49,239 nt of DNA from the NCBI GenBank assembly GCA_964528595.1, contig CAZGTM010000027.1:1-49239 (forward strand), read 5' to 3'. Each line of letters starts with the position of its first letter. The first letter of the stretch is position 1. Below, one piece after another: positions 1-8,306 of this stretch. Position numbers and translations under genes: made by a program. The stretch is from CAYFKJ01 sp964528595. GTDB lineage: Bacteria; Pseudomonadota; Alphaproteobacteria; UBA2966. The notes under the pieces were generated by a model that was given only the letters and a program-made list of their open reading frames with translations, was not told the DNA's origin and did no database searches.

Positions 1-1898
1 TTGAAGGTGATGGTATCGCCGACCTTGAGCTTGAAATGCTCCGCGATGTGGGCGCCCAGCGAGATCGCCGGCTCGCCCCGGTAGCCTTCGGGCCACCAGT
101 CCCCGGCCGACAACACGGTGCCCGCGGGCTTCTCGCTGAGATAGGTAAAGCCGATTTCGTTGTGGGCGAACCAGGCGCCGTCCTGTTCCACGGGAATGTG
201 GTCGACCTTTTCGCCGTTGATCGTGGCGACGCGGCCCCTCAGCGTCGGCAGGCGCTGGATCAGTTCGCTGCCTTCGATACTGGCGACGGCGCGGTCGAAG
301 GCTTCCGCCTGGTCGGATTGGATGTCGATAAAGAAGAACGACGGCGCGCGTTCGGGAATGCGGGACTGCACCTGGCGGTCGAGGTTGCCTTCGATCAGCG
401 CGATAGTAACCAGCACGGTCAACCCTGCGCCCAGCGAAATCACGATGCCGGCGGTCGGCGCGCCGGGGCGCGTCAGGTTGGCCATGGCGAGGCGCAGGCC
501 GGGACGGCGCGCCCTGGGCAGGGCCCGCAAGATCCAGATGATGATGCGGCCCAACAGCCAGAAGGTGAACATGGCGCCGGCGGCCGAGACCACGAACCAG
601 CGCGCGATCATGACGTTTTCGCCGCTGGTCAGGGCCAGCACGATCAGGCCGACGGTGGCCATGGCGATGACCAGAAGATCGCGCAGCGGCGGCAGTTGCG
701 CCGTCTTGCTCACCATGTCGCGAAAAAGACCCGCGGCCGGCACACGCCGCGCCCGCGCCAGGGGCCAAAGCGCGAAAGCCAGCGCCGTCAGGGCGCCGAA
801 GGCGGCGGCCCGGAGCAGCGGTTCGGGGTAGATATCGAGGTCCGCTGTGAGCGGCAATTCGCCTTCCAGCACGCTGAGCGCCACCATGGGCAACACCGCG
901 CCGAGCGCCAGGCCGATGACGATGCCGAGCGCCGCCAGACCGCCGATTTCGATCAGATAGGTGCGGAAGATCAGGCCGCCGTCGGCGCCGAGGCACTTCA
1001 GGGTGGCAATGGTTTCGGTCTTGCCCCCGAGATAGGCCTGGACGGCGTTGCCGACGCCGACGCCGCCGATCACCAAGGCGGTCAACCCGACAAGCGTGAG
1101 GAACAGGCCGAGACGGTCGACGAAGCGTTTGACCGAGGGTTGCGCCTTATCCACGTCGAAGACGCGCCAGGCTGCTTCGGGGAAGGCTTCCGCCAAATCC
1201 TTGGACCACACCTTGATGTCATCCTCGGGCCCCAGACGAACCCTGTATTTATGGCGCACCAGACTGCCGCGCTGGACCAGTCCGGCGGCGTCCAAGCCCG
1301 CGTTGGAAATCATCAGGCGGGGTCCCAGAGCGAAAGTGCCGGAAATGCGGTCGGGTTCGTTGAGAATGACGGCGCGAAGCTGCAGGCGCTTGCCCGCCAG
1401 CGTCAGTTCATCGCCGATTTGGACGCCGATGCGGGCCAGCAGGGTGGCTTCGGCGACCGCGCCGTGAACCCCGTCGCGCTCGCCCAGCGCGTCGGCGAGC
1501 GGCAGCGGCGGATCCAGCGATATCTCACCATAGAGGGGATAGGCGCTGGCGCCGGCGTGATTGACGGCCTTCAGTTCGACCAGGGTTTGTTCACCGGCCA
1601 CACCCCCGGCCTTGGCCATGGCGCGCAACTGACGGATCAGGCTGACGGCCTCGGAACGGGCCTCCATCCAGCCGACCTGTTCCGGCTGCGCCGGATTGCT
1701 GGCGACGCGGATTTCGACGTCGGCGCCTAGCAGCGAGCGCGCGTTGTTCTCGATGCCGGCGCGGATCGCCGAACTGAGGGAGCCGACGCCGGCGATGGCG
1801 GCGACGCCCAAGGTGAGGCAGGCGAGAAAGATGCGAAAACCCTTGAGGCCGCCGCGCAGGTCGCGCGCCGCGAAACGAAGGCTTAAGGGTGCGGTCAT
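1..1898 (-). CDS. ABC transporter permease, FtsX/MacB-like (YbbP type), 3'-truncated by window edge
   Basis: Reading the minus strand from the ATG at 1898 gives an open frame of about 632 codons that runs off the left end. The N-terminus (MTAPLSLRFAARDLRGG) leads into a hydrophobic helix, then a long periplasmic-type stretch. A cluster of membrane segments follows (LFLTLVGLTALVIGGVGVGN and later helices), with a second FtsX-like block near the cut end. This repeated helix and extracytoplasmic layout is that of large YbbP permeases, which usually exceed 800 residues, so roughly a quarter is missing. It starts 14 bp after the ATPase gene on the same strand, so the two form a transporter operon. 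The YbbAP family is linked to export or lipid-associated roles, but the substrate cannot be read from sequence. Confidence 0.85.
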   Translation of the reverse strand, partial: MTAPLSLRFAARDLRGGLKGFRIFLACLTLGVAAIAGVGSLSSAIRAGIENNARSLLGADVEIRVASNPAQPEQVGWMEARSEAVSLIRQLRAMAKAGGVAGEQTLVELKAVNHAGASAYPLYGEISLDPPLPLADALGERDGVHGAVAEATLLARIGVQIGDELTLAGKRLQLRAVILNEPDRISGTFALGPRLMISNAGLDAAGLVQRGSLVRHKYRVRLGPEDDIKVWSKDLAEAFPEAAWRVFDVDKAQPSVKRFVDRLGLFLTLVGLTALVIGGVGVGNAVQAYLGGKTETIATLKCLGADGGLIFRTYLIEIGGLAALGIVIGLALGAVLPMVALSVLEGELPLTADLDIYPEPLLRAAAFGALTALAFALWPLARARRVPAAGLFRDMVSKTAQLPPLRDLLVIAMATVGLIVLALTSGENVMIARWFVVSAAGAMFTFWLLGRIIIWILRALPRARRPGLRLAMANLTRPGAPTAGIVISLGAGLTVLVTIALIEGNLDRQVQSRIPERAPSFFFIDIQSDQAEAFDRAVASIEGSELIQRLPTLRGRVATINGEKVDHIPVEQDGAWFAHNEIGFTYLSEKPAGTVLSAGDWWPEGYRGEPAISLGAHIAEHFKLKVGDTITF

Positions 1899-1911
1899 GG
1901 CGGCGGTCCCG

Positions 1912-2640
1912 TTATTTTGCCGCGACGCCCAGCTCGGCGCCTTCGAGGATGCCGTCGGCCATGCGGACCACGCGGTCGCAGCGCGCCGCGACCTGATCGT
2001 CGTGGGTGATCAGCATCAGGGTGGTGCCGCGCTGGCGTTGGATATCGAACATCAGATCGATGATCGAGGCGCCTGTGGCGCTGTCGAGGTTACCCGTGGG
2101 CTCGTCGGCCAGGATCAGATCGGGATTGCCGGCGAAGGCGCGGGCCAGCGCCACGCGCTGTTGCTCGCCGCCTGAAAGCTGGGCCGGATAGTGTCCCGTG
2201 CGCTCTGCCAGGCCGACGGCCTTCAGGCCTTCGTCGGCGTGATCGAAGGCGTCGTCATCGCCAGCCAGTTCCAGCGGGACGGCGACGTTCTCCAGCGCCG
2301 TCATGGTGGGGATGAGATGGAAGGACTGGAAGACGATGCCGAGGTGGCGGCGGCGGAACAGGGCCAGGGCGTCTTCGTCCAGAGCCGACAATTCCTCGCC
2401 CGCAACCTTGACGCTGCCCGAGCTCGGACGCTCCAGACCCGCCGTCACGGCCAGCATGGTCGACTTGCCCGAACCCGACGGGCCGACTACACCCAGCGTT
2501 TCCCGGCGCGGAATTATCAGGTCGACGCCGCGCAGGATATTGACGGCGCCCGCGCCGCTATCCAAAGTGAGGTGTACGTCCGCCAGTTGGACCAGCGGTC
2601 CATTTGTCCCACCGCTCGCGGGCCGGTTCGAACTCAACAT
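1912..2640 (-). CDS. ybbA: ABC transporter ATP-binding protein, YbbA/LolD-like
   Basis: This is a 242-residue nucleotide-binding subunit. It has a Walker A (GPSGSGKST), a perfect signature (LSGGEQQRVALARAF), a Walker B (LILADEPTGNLDS) and an H-loop (LITHDD). The NLDS after Walker B and the size match the LolD/MacB/YbbA branch, which pairs with FtsX-type permeases such as the one encoded 14 bp downstream. The subunit would hydrolyse ATP on the cytoplasmic face to drive that permease. It is divergent from the TesA-like esterase gene, the same arrangement as tesA/ybbA/ybbP in E. coli, which supports the YbbA name. The ATG at 2638-2640 shares bases with the esterase start. Confidence 0.9.
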   Translation of the reverse strand: MLSSNRPASGGTNGPLVQLADVHLTLDSGAGAVNILRGVDLIIPRRETLGVVGPSGSGKSTMLAVTAGLERPSSGSVKVAGEELSALDEDALALFRRRHLGIVFQSFHLIPTMTALENVAVPLELAGDDDAFDHADEGLKAVGLAERTGHYPAQLSGGEQQRVALARAFAGNPDLILADEPTGNLDSATGASIIDLMFDIQRQRGTTLMLITHDDQVAARCDRVVRMADGILEGAELGVAAK

Positions 2641-3328
2641 GCATGACTCCCTGGCATTCGCTCGTTTTCATCATATAGGGACCCGAACCGGGTTCGCCAA
2701 ATCCCTGCGCCTGATCGCGGTATTTTTATCTCTCTCGATCTTTGTTTCCGTTCCCGCGGCGGCGGCGGAGAAAGTGATCGTTGCCTTCGGCGACAGCCTC
2801 ACGGCAGGGCTGGGCGTCGGACCCGGGAAGACCTGGCCGGCCCAGCTCGAAGCGCTTCTGAAAAGCGACGGCCTGGCGGTGCGCCTGGTCAATGCAGGCG
2901 TTTCTGGCGATACCACGGCCGGCGGCCGGGCGCGGCTGGCCTGGTCGTTGGACGGCGCCGAACCCAAACCCGGCTTCGCCATCGTCGCATTGGGCGCCAA
3001 CGACGCCCTGCGGGGCCTCAGTCCGGAATCGGCTTATATCAACCTCGACGCCATCGTCGGCGAGCTGAAGAAACGCGGCATCCGGGTCCTGCTGGCGGGC
3101 ATGCTGGCGCCGCCCAATCTGGGCGCCGACTACGGCGAAGCGTTCAAAGCCATTTACCTTCGGCTGGCCGACAAGCACGGCGTGGCGCTCTATCCCTTCC
3201 TGCTCGACGGTGTGGCGGCGGAGCCCTCGCTCAATCAGGACGACGGCATCCACCCGACGGCGGCCGGTTACACGGTTGTCGCCGAGCGTCTGGCGCCCGT
3301 GGTCCGGCGCTTCCTGGCCGCACCTTGA
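2639..3328 (+). CDS. tesA: TesA-like arylesterase/acyl-CoA thioesterase (GDSL/SGNH hydrolase), exported
   Basis: The product is 229 residues and carries the SGNH hydrolase blocks: GDSL with the nucleophile near Ser53 (AFGDSLTAGLGVG), GAND (block III) and DDGIHPTAAGY containing the catalytic Asp-His. Residues 1-43 form a signal peptide: a basic start, a hydrophobic core (LRLIAVFLSLSIFVSVPA) and an AAAA cleavage region. The enzyme should therefore act in the periplasm on acyl esters or thioesters. The ATG at 2639 was chosen because it gives a normal signal peptide; a longer open frame upstream lies antisense to ybbA. No clear Shine-Dalgarno precedes it, and a CTG start further in is possible. 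The next gene begins 9 bp after its stop. Confidence 0.9.
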   Translation: MHDSLAFARFHHIGTRTGFAKSLRLIAVFLSLSIFVSVPAAAAEKVIVAFGDSLTAGLGVGPGKTWPAQLEALLKSDGLAVRLVNAGVSGDTTAGGRARLAWSLDGAEPKPGFAIVALGANDALRGLSPESAYINLDAIVGELKKRGIRVLLAGMLAPPNLGADYGEAFKAIYLRLADKHGVALYPFLLDGVAAEPSLNQDDGIHPTAAGYTVVAERLAPVVRRFLAAP

Positions 3329-3337
3329 GGCACTCCG

Positions 3338-3883
3338 ATGATCCGCCTGTTCGTCGCCCTCGAACTCCCCGATGAGGTCAAGGAACGCCTCTCGCACCTC
3401 AAAGGCGGCGTGCCCGGCGCCCGGTGGCTGCCGCCGGAACAGCTCCACCTGACATTGCGTTTTATCGGCGACGTGGCGGAGGACGTGGCAGCGGACGTGC
3501 AAACCGAACTTGCCCACGTCAAGGCCGATCCGTTCGACTTCTGCCTCGACGGCACGGGTTGTTTCGGCGAAGGACGGAAGGCCAGAGTACTGTGGGTGGG
3601 GGTTGAGGCCAGCGACGAACTGGTCCACCTGCAGAAGAAGATCGAGATAGCGGTCGAGCACGCCGGCCTGGAACCGGAGACCCGGAAATTCACGCCCCAT
3701 GTAACGCTGGCGCGCCTGCGGCATCCCAAACCTGCCGCAATGGGCGACTGGCTGGCCTCGAACGCGACTTTCCGGGCCGGTTCCATCCGGGCCGACCGTT
3801 TTACCCTCTTTTCGAGTTACCTCTCCTCCGAAGGCGCTTTACACACGCCGGAGGAAAGCTATCCGCTGGCCTCGCTCACCTGA
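3338..3883 (+). CDS. thpR: RNA 2',3'-cyclic phosphodiesterase (2'-5' RNA ligase family)
   Basis: The 181-residue protein has the two H-x-T-L motifs that form the active site of the 2H phosphoesterase family: HLTLRFIG near residue 37 and HVTLARL near residue 121. Their spacing and the total length are normal for ThpR (LigT). The family hydrolyses 2',3'-cyclic phosphate ends on RNA and can ligate 2'-5' bonds in vitro; the physiological substrate is not established. It follows the TesA-like gene by 9 bp and is probably cotranscribed. Its last 25 bases overlap the end of the convergent enolase-superfamily gene, so transcripts from the two strands share a complementary tail. Confidence 0.92.
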   Translation: MIRLFVALELPDEVKERLSHLKGGVPGARWLPPEQLHLTLRFIGDVAEDVAADVQTELAHVKADPFDFCLDGTGCFGEGRKARVLWVGVEASDELVHLQKKIEIAVEHAGLEPETRKFTPHVTLARLRHPKPAAMGDWLASNATFRAGSIRADRFTLFSSYLSSEGALHTPEESYPLASLT

Positions 3884-4962
3884 TACCCGGCCGCCGAAAG
3901 CCAACCGGGATTGATCTCGACGCCCCAGCCCGGCCCGTCGGGAATGGCCACGCGGCCGTCGCGGGCGACCAGGGCCGGTTCGAACAGACCGTCCTGCCAG
4001 GGATAGTAACCGAGGTCCTCGATGGAGAACTCGACATAGGGTCCTGCGTTGGCGATGGCCCCCATCATGTGCAGCGTGAACACGGTGACGAGCGACAGAT
4101 TAGCGCTGTGCGGCGTGCAGGGCAGGCCGGCCTCCGCCGCCATCCCGGCCACCCTGAGCGCCCGGCTGAGGCCGCCGACGTAACAGATGTCGGGCTGCAC
4201 GACGTTGACCGCGCCCAGGTCGATGATGCGCCGCCAGACCTGCATGTCGCAGTCCTGCTCGCCGCCGGTGACGTCGAGGTCGAGGGCGGCGGTCACTTCC
4301 CGCGTCCAGTCGAGCCGCCAGTAGGGACAGGGTTCCTCGAAATGAACGACGCCGCTCTGCTCGAGCAGCCGGCCGACCTCGATCGCCTTGGCGGGCGTGT
4401 AGCAACTGTTGGCGTCGACCAGCAGTGTGGCCTCGTCGCCCAGCGCCCGGCGTAGCGCCGGAACGACCGCCTCGGTCCGGCCCGGCCATTCGTCGGCGTC
4501 GTGGCCGCATTCCCGCCCGACCCGGAACTTGAAGGCACCGTAGCCGAATTCGTCGCGTAAGGCGGCCAGCCGCGCCGCTTCGTCCTCCGGCGTGATGTTG
4601 CGGCGCATGCTGGAGGCGTAAACCGGAAAGGGCCGGGGCCGGCCGCCCAGAAGTTCGCAGACGCTCTGACCCGCCAGCTTTCCCTTGAGGTCCCAAAGGG
4701 CGGTGTCGAGACCGGCCAGGGCGCGGCGCAGGTAGGAGCCGGGGAACTTGTGCTCGCGCTCGGGGATCAGATCAACGATGCCGTCGATGTCGGCGGCGTC
4801 CCAGCCTAGCGCATGCGGCGCGATTTGGCGGTGCAGCACCTGGGCCGTGATGTCGGCGTTATAGGTCGATACCTGCCCCCAGCCCTGGTCGCCGCTGTCG
4901 GTCGTCAGGCGGACGAAGCCTACGAATTCGTTGGCGAAGGTTTCAAGCTTTTGGATTTTCAC
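3859..4962 (-). CDS. Enolase-superfamily enzyme, mandelate racemase/muconate lactonizing type (putative sugar-acid dehydratase)
   Basis: The 367-residue protein has the family layout: an N-terminal capping domain, then a TIM-barrel with catalytic residues on successive strands. Visible are K-F-R (Lys145, Arg147), metal ligands Asp183 (VDANS), Glu209/210 (HFEEP) and Glu235 (GGEQ), then Asp258 (QPDICYVGG) and His285 (TPHSA). The Asp258/His285 pair is the mandelate-racemase-like dyad, typical of acid-sugar dehydratases. The second-strand K-x-R motif departs from the more usual K-x-K or K-x-H. The substrate is not predictable. The ATG overlaps the stop of the kinase-like gene upstream by 4 bases, so it is the third gene of a three-gene operon. 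Confidence 0.85.
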   Translation of the reverse strand: MKIQKLETFANEFVGFVRLTTDSGDQGWGQVSTYNADITAQVLHRQIAPHALGWDAADIDGIVDLIPEREHKFPGSYLRRALAGLDTALWDLKGKLAGQSVCELLGGRPRPFPVYASSMRRNITPEDEAARLAALRDEFGYGAFKFRVGRECGHDADEWPGRTEAVVPALRRALGDEATLLVDANSCYTPAKAIEVGRLLEQSGVVHFEEPCPYWRLDWTREVTAALDLDVTGGEQDCDMQVWRRIIDLGAVNVVQPDICYVGGLSRALRVAGMAAEAGLPCTPHSANLSLVTVFTLHMMGAIANAGPYVEFSIEDLGYYPWQDGLFEPALVARDGRVAIPDGPGWGVEINPGWLSAAGYQVSEASG

Positions 4963-5810
4963 GCGCCGTACCTCGTCAATGTGCGCTCGACGGCGCCGAC
5001 GTAGGAACCGCCGAACAGCCGGACATGAACCAGCAGGGGATAGAGATTATAGAGGTCGCGGCGCTCCTCGAAAAAGCCGGGCTCGATTTCGCGGTGCTCC
5101 CGGTAGCGGCCGAAGAAAGCGTCGCCGAAGGTGTTGAACATGGTCGAGAAGGCCAGCTCGATTTCAGCATCGGCGTAGTAGATGGCCGGATCGATAAACC
5201 CGGCGATGCGGTTGTCCCGGGCCATGACGTTGCCGCCCCACAAATCGCCGTGGATCAAGCTCGGCCTGGCTTGGCCGCCGATCCAGTTACTGAGCTTTGC
5301 CGCCAGAGTTTCGACCCTGCCGTACGAGCCATCAGGCAATCGGCCGGCCTCCCGGGCCAGGCCCGCCATGTGGAGCAACCGCCGGTCACGGAAAAATTCC
5401 AACCACAACGGCGAGCGTTGATTAGGCTGGGCCAACCCGCCGATCAGGGTATCGCGGTCGAAGCCGAACTCGTCCGCCTCGATACCATGAAGGGCGGCGA
5501 CCAGCTCGGCGGCGTGGGTTTCGGCTTCCCGGCCGAGCGCATCGCCGCCTTCGACGAAGCTCATCAGCAGCAGATCGTCCTCGGCAAGGAAGACCTCCGG
5601 TACCGGCAGCGCCGAGTTCTCCGCCAGGTAGACCAGCATGTGTCCTTCGAGATCAAGCCGGCTGCCCGGTGCCCCGGATTTGGCCACCAGAACACGCCCG
5701 TCGCTAAAATCCAGGCGTTTCAAGTCGCCGACGCAGCCGCCGCCCAAGGCGCGCTCGGCACTGGGCCGGCTGCCGACGGCGGCCTCGGCGCGGTTGTACA
5801 AGTCGCTCAT
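4959..5810 (-). CDS. Fructosamine kinase family protein
   Basis: This 283-residue protein is an aminoglycoside-phosphotransferase-fold kinase. The catalytic loop HGDLWGGN (residues 187-194) with its W-x-GN variant is characteristic of the fructosamine-3-kinase family, and FIDPAIYYAD (Asp207) provides the metal-binding Asp. The family phosphorylates sugar adducts on protein amines (ketosamines), causing their spontaneous breakdown, which is a deglycation repair. A bacterial substrate such as ribulosamine is inference. It overlaps its neighbours by 4 bases on both sides, between a low-molecular-weight phosphatase and an enolase-superfamily enzyme. Pairing of this kinase with such a phosphatase is a known arrangement in bacteria. 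Confidence 0.88.
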   Translation of the reverse strand: MSDLYNRAEAAVGSRPSAERALGGGCVGDLKRLDFSDGRVLVAKSGAPGSRLDLEGHMLVYLAENSALPVPEVFLAEDDLLLMSFVEGGDALGREAETHAAELVAALHGIEADEFGFDRDTLIGGLAQPNQRSPLWLEFFRDRRLLHMAGLAREAGRLPDGSYGRVETLAAKLSNWIGGQARPSLIHGDLWGGNVMARDNRIAGFIDPAIYYADAEIELAFSTMFNTFGDAFFGRYREHREIEPGFFEERRDLYNLYPLLVHVRLFGGSYVGAVERTLTRYGA

Positions 5811-6289
5811 GTAACGTCGGGGTGGTGCGACCGGATGTCCGTGAGCAAGCCCCGCGACGCCGCCTCCACCATATCGAGAACGTTCTCGAACCCGTCACCG
5901 CCGCCATAATAGGGATCCGGTACCTCCCGTTCCGGCCGGTCGGGCGCGAAATGCAGGAACAGCTCCAGCCGGGCCCGGGCATCCACCGGCTGCAGGCCGC
6001 CAAGGTGGCGGGCATTGTCGTCGTCCATGGCGATAACGTAGTCGAAATCATGAAAATCCTGCGAGGTCGCCTTGCGCGCCCGCATGCGGCTGAGGTCGAC
6101 CCCACGCTGGGCCGCCGCCTGTATGGTCCGGCGGTCGGGCGAGTCGCCGACGTGGTAGCCGTGGGTTCCCGCCGAATCGGTTTGGATAACGTGTGCCAAA
6201 CCTTCGCGCTCGACCAGCGTGCGGAACACGCCCTCGGCGGTCGGCGAACGGCAGATGTTTCCCAGGCAGACAAAAAGCACACGGACCAT
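5807..6289 (-). CDS. Low molecular weight protein-tyrosine-phosphatase
   Basis: The 160-residue protein opens with the P-loop C-x5-R signature (VCLGNICRSPTAEG, Cys8 to Arg14). It contains the general-acid Asp in DPYYG (Asp126), both in canonical positions for this family. Length is normal. It would dephosphorylate phosphotyrosine or small phospho-compounds in the cytoplasm. It is the first gene of an ATGA-coupled operon with the fructosamine-kinase-like and enolase-superfamily genes. That context suggests it may act on the phosphorylated product of the kinase rather than in signalling; this is inference. It is divergent from the sirtuin gene with a 75 bp gap. Confidence 0.92.
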   Translation of the reverse strand: MVRVLFVCLGNICRSPTAEGVFRTLVEREGLAHVIQTDSAGTHGYHVGDSPDRRTIQAAAQRGVDLSRMRARKATSQDFHDFDYVIAMDDDNARHLGGLQPVDARARLELFLHFAPDRPEREVPDPYYGGGDGFENVLDMVEAASRGLLTDIRSHHPDVT

Positions 6290-6364
6290 TCGGAAGAACC
6301 CCTAATCTTGCGTCGATTTCCCTGAGGCGGCATTGTACCGGCAAAGTCGGAGCGGGTCGCCACC

Positions 6365-7078
6365 ATGTCGGACAAAGCCTACCAATCGATCGTCATTCTC
6401 ACCGGTGCGGGAATCTCCGCCGAATCGGGTCTCGGCACGTTCCGTGACGTGGATGGCCTGTGGACCAAGGTCAATCTGGAGGATGTCGCGACACCGGAAG
6501 GCTTCGCGCGCGATCCGGTCATGGTGCACGACTTCTATAATTCCCGGCGCAAGAACCTGGTCAACGCCGAACCCAACGCGGCCCACAAGGCGCTCGCCCG
6601 CCTTGAAGCCGAGCATCCGGCCGACGTCTTGATCGTGACGCAAAACGTCGACGACCTGCACGAGAAGGGCGGCAGCCAAAACGTGCTGCACATGCACGGC
6701 GAACTGCTGAAGGCGCGCTGCGCCAACTGCGGCCATATCACGCTCTGCACCGAGGACATATTCCTGGAAACGGTATGCACCGCCTGCAGGAGCTCGAGCT
6801 TCATGCGACCGCACGTCGTCTGGTTCGGTGAAATGCCGTTCGAGATGGACCGCATCGACCGGGCCCTGGCGGCCTGCGACCTGTTCCTTTCCATCGGTAC
6901 CTCGGGCAATGTTTATCCGGCGGCGGGCTATGTCTCGGACGTCCGGCGCCGGGGCCGCGCCCACACAGCGGAACTCAACCTGGAACCGTCAGAGGGCGCG
7001 AGTTTGTTCGCGGAATGCATTCACGGCCCGGCCACGGAGGTCGTTCCGGCATACGTTGAAATGCTCTTGGACTCGTAA
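6365..7078 (+). CDS. cobB: NAD-dependent protein deacylase, sirtuin (SIR2 family)
   Basis: The 237-residue sirtuin has an NAD-binding GAGISAESG (residues 14-22), TQNVDDLH (92-99), the catalytic His111 (HMHGEL), and a zinc site of two Cys pairs (Cys119/122 and Cys138/141). The FYNSRR segment supplies Tyr58 and Arg61 in a Y-x-x-R arrangement. In E. coli CobB and human SIRT5 this arrangement reads acidic acyl groups such as succinyl, so desuccinylase activity is plausible beside deacetylation. It consumes NAD and yields nicotinamide and O-acyl-ADP-ribose. The symbol cobB here is unrelated to the cobyrinate amidase gene at 41135. It is divergent from the phosphatase operon. Confidence 0.93.
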   Translation: MSDKAYQSIVILTGAGISAESGLGTFRDVDGLWTKVNLEDVATPEGFARDPVMVHDFYNSRRKNLVNAEPNAAHKALARLEAEHPADVLIVTQNVDDLHEKGGSQNVLHMHGELLKARCANCGHITLCTEDIFLETVCTACRSSSFMRPHVVWFGEMPFEMDRIDRALAACDLFLSIGTSGNVYPAAGYVSDVRRRGRAHTAELNLEPSEGASLFAECIHGPATEVVPAYVEMLLDS

Positions 7079-7137
7079 TCCAGCCCCCTCACCGATTGTT
7101 TATTCGCATGTCCCCCGGCTTGGGTTAGGTTGGCCCC

Positions 7138-7905
7138 ATGGATCGGTTCCCGCGCCTCATTATCTTAGCCACGTTGACGGCCTTGGCCGTTTCCGGTTTG
7201 GCCGCCGCGGCGGACGCCAAAGTCGAGAAGCTGGGCGTGCTGGGCGACGACGACCGGATCAAAATTGACGCCCGCGCTTATCCCTGGCGGGCGGTTGGAC
7301 GCATAAATATTCTCAATGGCCGGCACTGCACCGGCACCCTGATCAATCAACGCGAGGTCCTGACCGCCGCCCATTGCCTTTGGGATCACAAGGAGTGGCG
7401 CTGGGCGCCGCCGGACTGGCTGCATTTCCAGGCGGGCTACAGCCGCGGCACGGCGGCCGGGCATTCCCCAATCGCCTCCTACCGCAGGGCCGCGAAATAC
7501 CCGGAGAAGTTCGGCGTCAGCCCCAAGCATACAGCCAACGACTGGGCCATTCTGACGCTCGCCAATCCGGCAAAAAAGGGCTTCGGGTTTATTCCCATCG
7601 GCAGGCTGAAACCAGCCGACCTGGACGGCTTGCCGGAAACCACCGTCACCGTGCTGCAGGCGGGTTACAGCAAGGACATGGCAATGTCGCTTTCCCTGAA
7701 CGCCGGCTGTGAAGTCCTCGGTTACAACCCGACAGGGCGCCTTTTGAAGCACAACTGCGACGCCATCGAAGGCGACAGCGGATCGCCCATCCTGATCCGG
7801 CGGGGCGACCGCCTGTCGGTGATCGGCATCCACGTGGGCACCGGAACGGATGCCGGTCAAACCTATGGCCTGGCCGTACCCGCCAGCATGGCCACCCCGC
7901 ACTAA
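7138..7905 (+). CDS. Secreted trypsin-like serine protease (S1 family)
   Basis: The 255-residue protein starts with a signal peptide (hydrophobic core IILATLTALAVSGLAAAA, likely cut near residue 27). It carries the chymotrypsin-fold triad: His79 in TAAHC, Asp135 in DWAILTL and Ser214 in GDSGSP. Cysteines flank the His motif (Cys64, Cys80) and more occur near the Ser motif (Cys191, Cys207), allowing two disulfides. It should act in the periplasm or outside the cell. No PDZ domain is seen, so it is not a DegP-type protease. It ends 4 bp from the convergent cupin gene and looks monocistronic. The natural substrate is unknown. Confidence 0.9.
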   Translation: MDRFPRLIILATLTALAVSGLAAAADAKVEKLGVLGDDDRIKIDARAYPWRAVGRINILNGRHCTGTLINQREVLTAAHCLWDHKEWRWAPPDWLHFQAGYSRGTAAGHSPIASYRRAAKYPEKFGVSPKHTANDWAILTLANPAKKGFGFIPIGRLKPADLDGLPETTVTVLQAGYSKDMAMSLSLNAGCEVLGYNPTGRLLKHNCDAIEGDSGSPILIRRGDRLSVIGIHVGTGTDAGQTYGLAVPASMATPH

Positions 7906-7909
7906 GCTC

Positions 7910-8284
7910 TCAGATCCGCTCGACCCGGTCGACCGTCTTGGCGTCCCGCACGTTGCCGGTGTTGAGCAAATCGGCAGGCTCAATCAACAGGATTTCAACC
8001 TCTTCGTCGGCGACGGGACAGTGCTCCACACCGCGCGGCACGACGATGAATTCACCCGCCCGGGCGATGCTTTCGCTTATCGCGCCGTCGGCATCGCGGT
8101 AGGGTACGCGCAGCGTACCGCGGATCACCAGGAAGAACTCGTCCGCGTCTTCGTGATGGTGCCAGACGAATTCGCCTTGCGCCTTGACCGCCTTGATGCC
8201 CTGACCGTTGACCTCAGCGATCAACTTGGGCGACCAGTGTTCCTCCAAGGAGGCGAGCTTGCCGGCAATGTTTATGCTGTCCAT
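7910..8284 (-). CDS. Cupin-domain protein
   Basis: From the ATG at 8284 the product is 124 residues and nearly all cupin fold. It has a metal-binding first motif (WHHHEDADEFFLVIRG) and a second motif (GEFIVVPRGVEHCP). The His and Glu residues of motif 1 and the His in motif 2 could bind one divalent metal. Many such small cupins are sensors, isomerases or mannose-6-phosphate isomerase-like proteins; the role here is unknown. The open frame extends upstream into the preceding gene, but homology-like sequence starts near this ATG. An in-frame TTG slightly upstream is an alternative. It follows the UspA-like gene by 22 bp and is probably cotranscribed. Confidence 0.8.
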   Translation of the reverse strand: MDSINIAGKLASLEEHWSPKLIAEVNGQGIKAVKAQGEFVWHHHEDADEFFLVIRGTLRVPYRDADGAISESIARAGEFIVVPRGVEHCPVADEEVEILLIEPADLLNTGNVRDAKTVDRVERI

Positions 8285-8306
8285 GCCTTTTTCATAGCGC
8301 GGGACG

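Noticed and set aside
36..1730. Long plus-strand open frame over the permease gene
   Set aside because: It is antisense to a clear FtsX-type permease, has low-complexity Arg/Gly/Gln composition and no domain; typical of high-G+C shadow frames.
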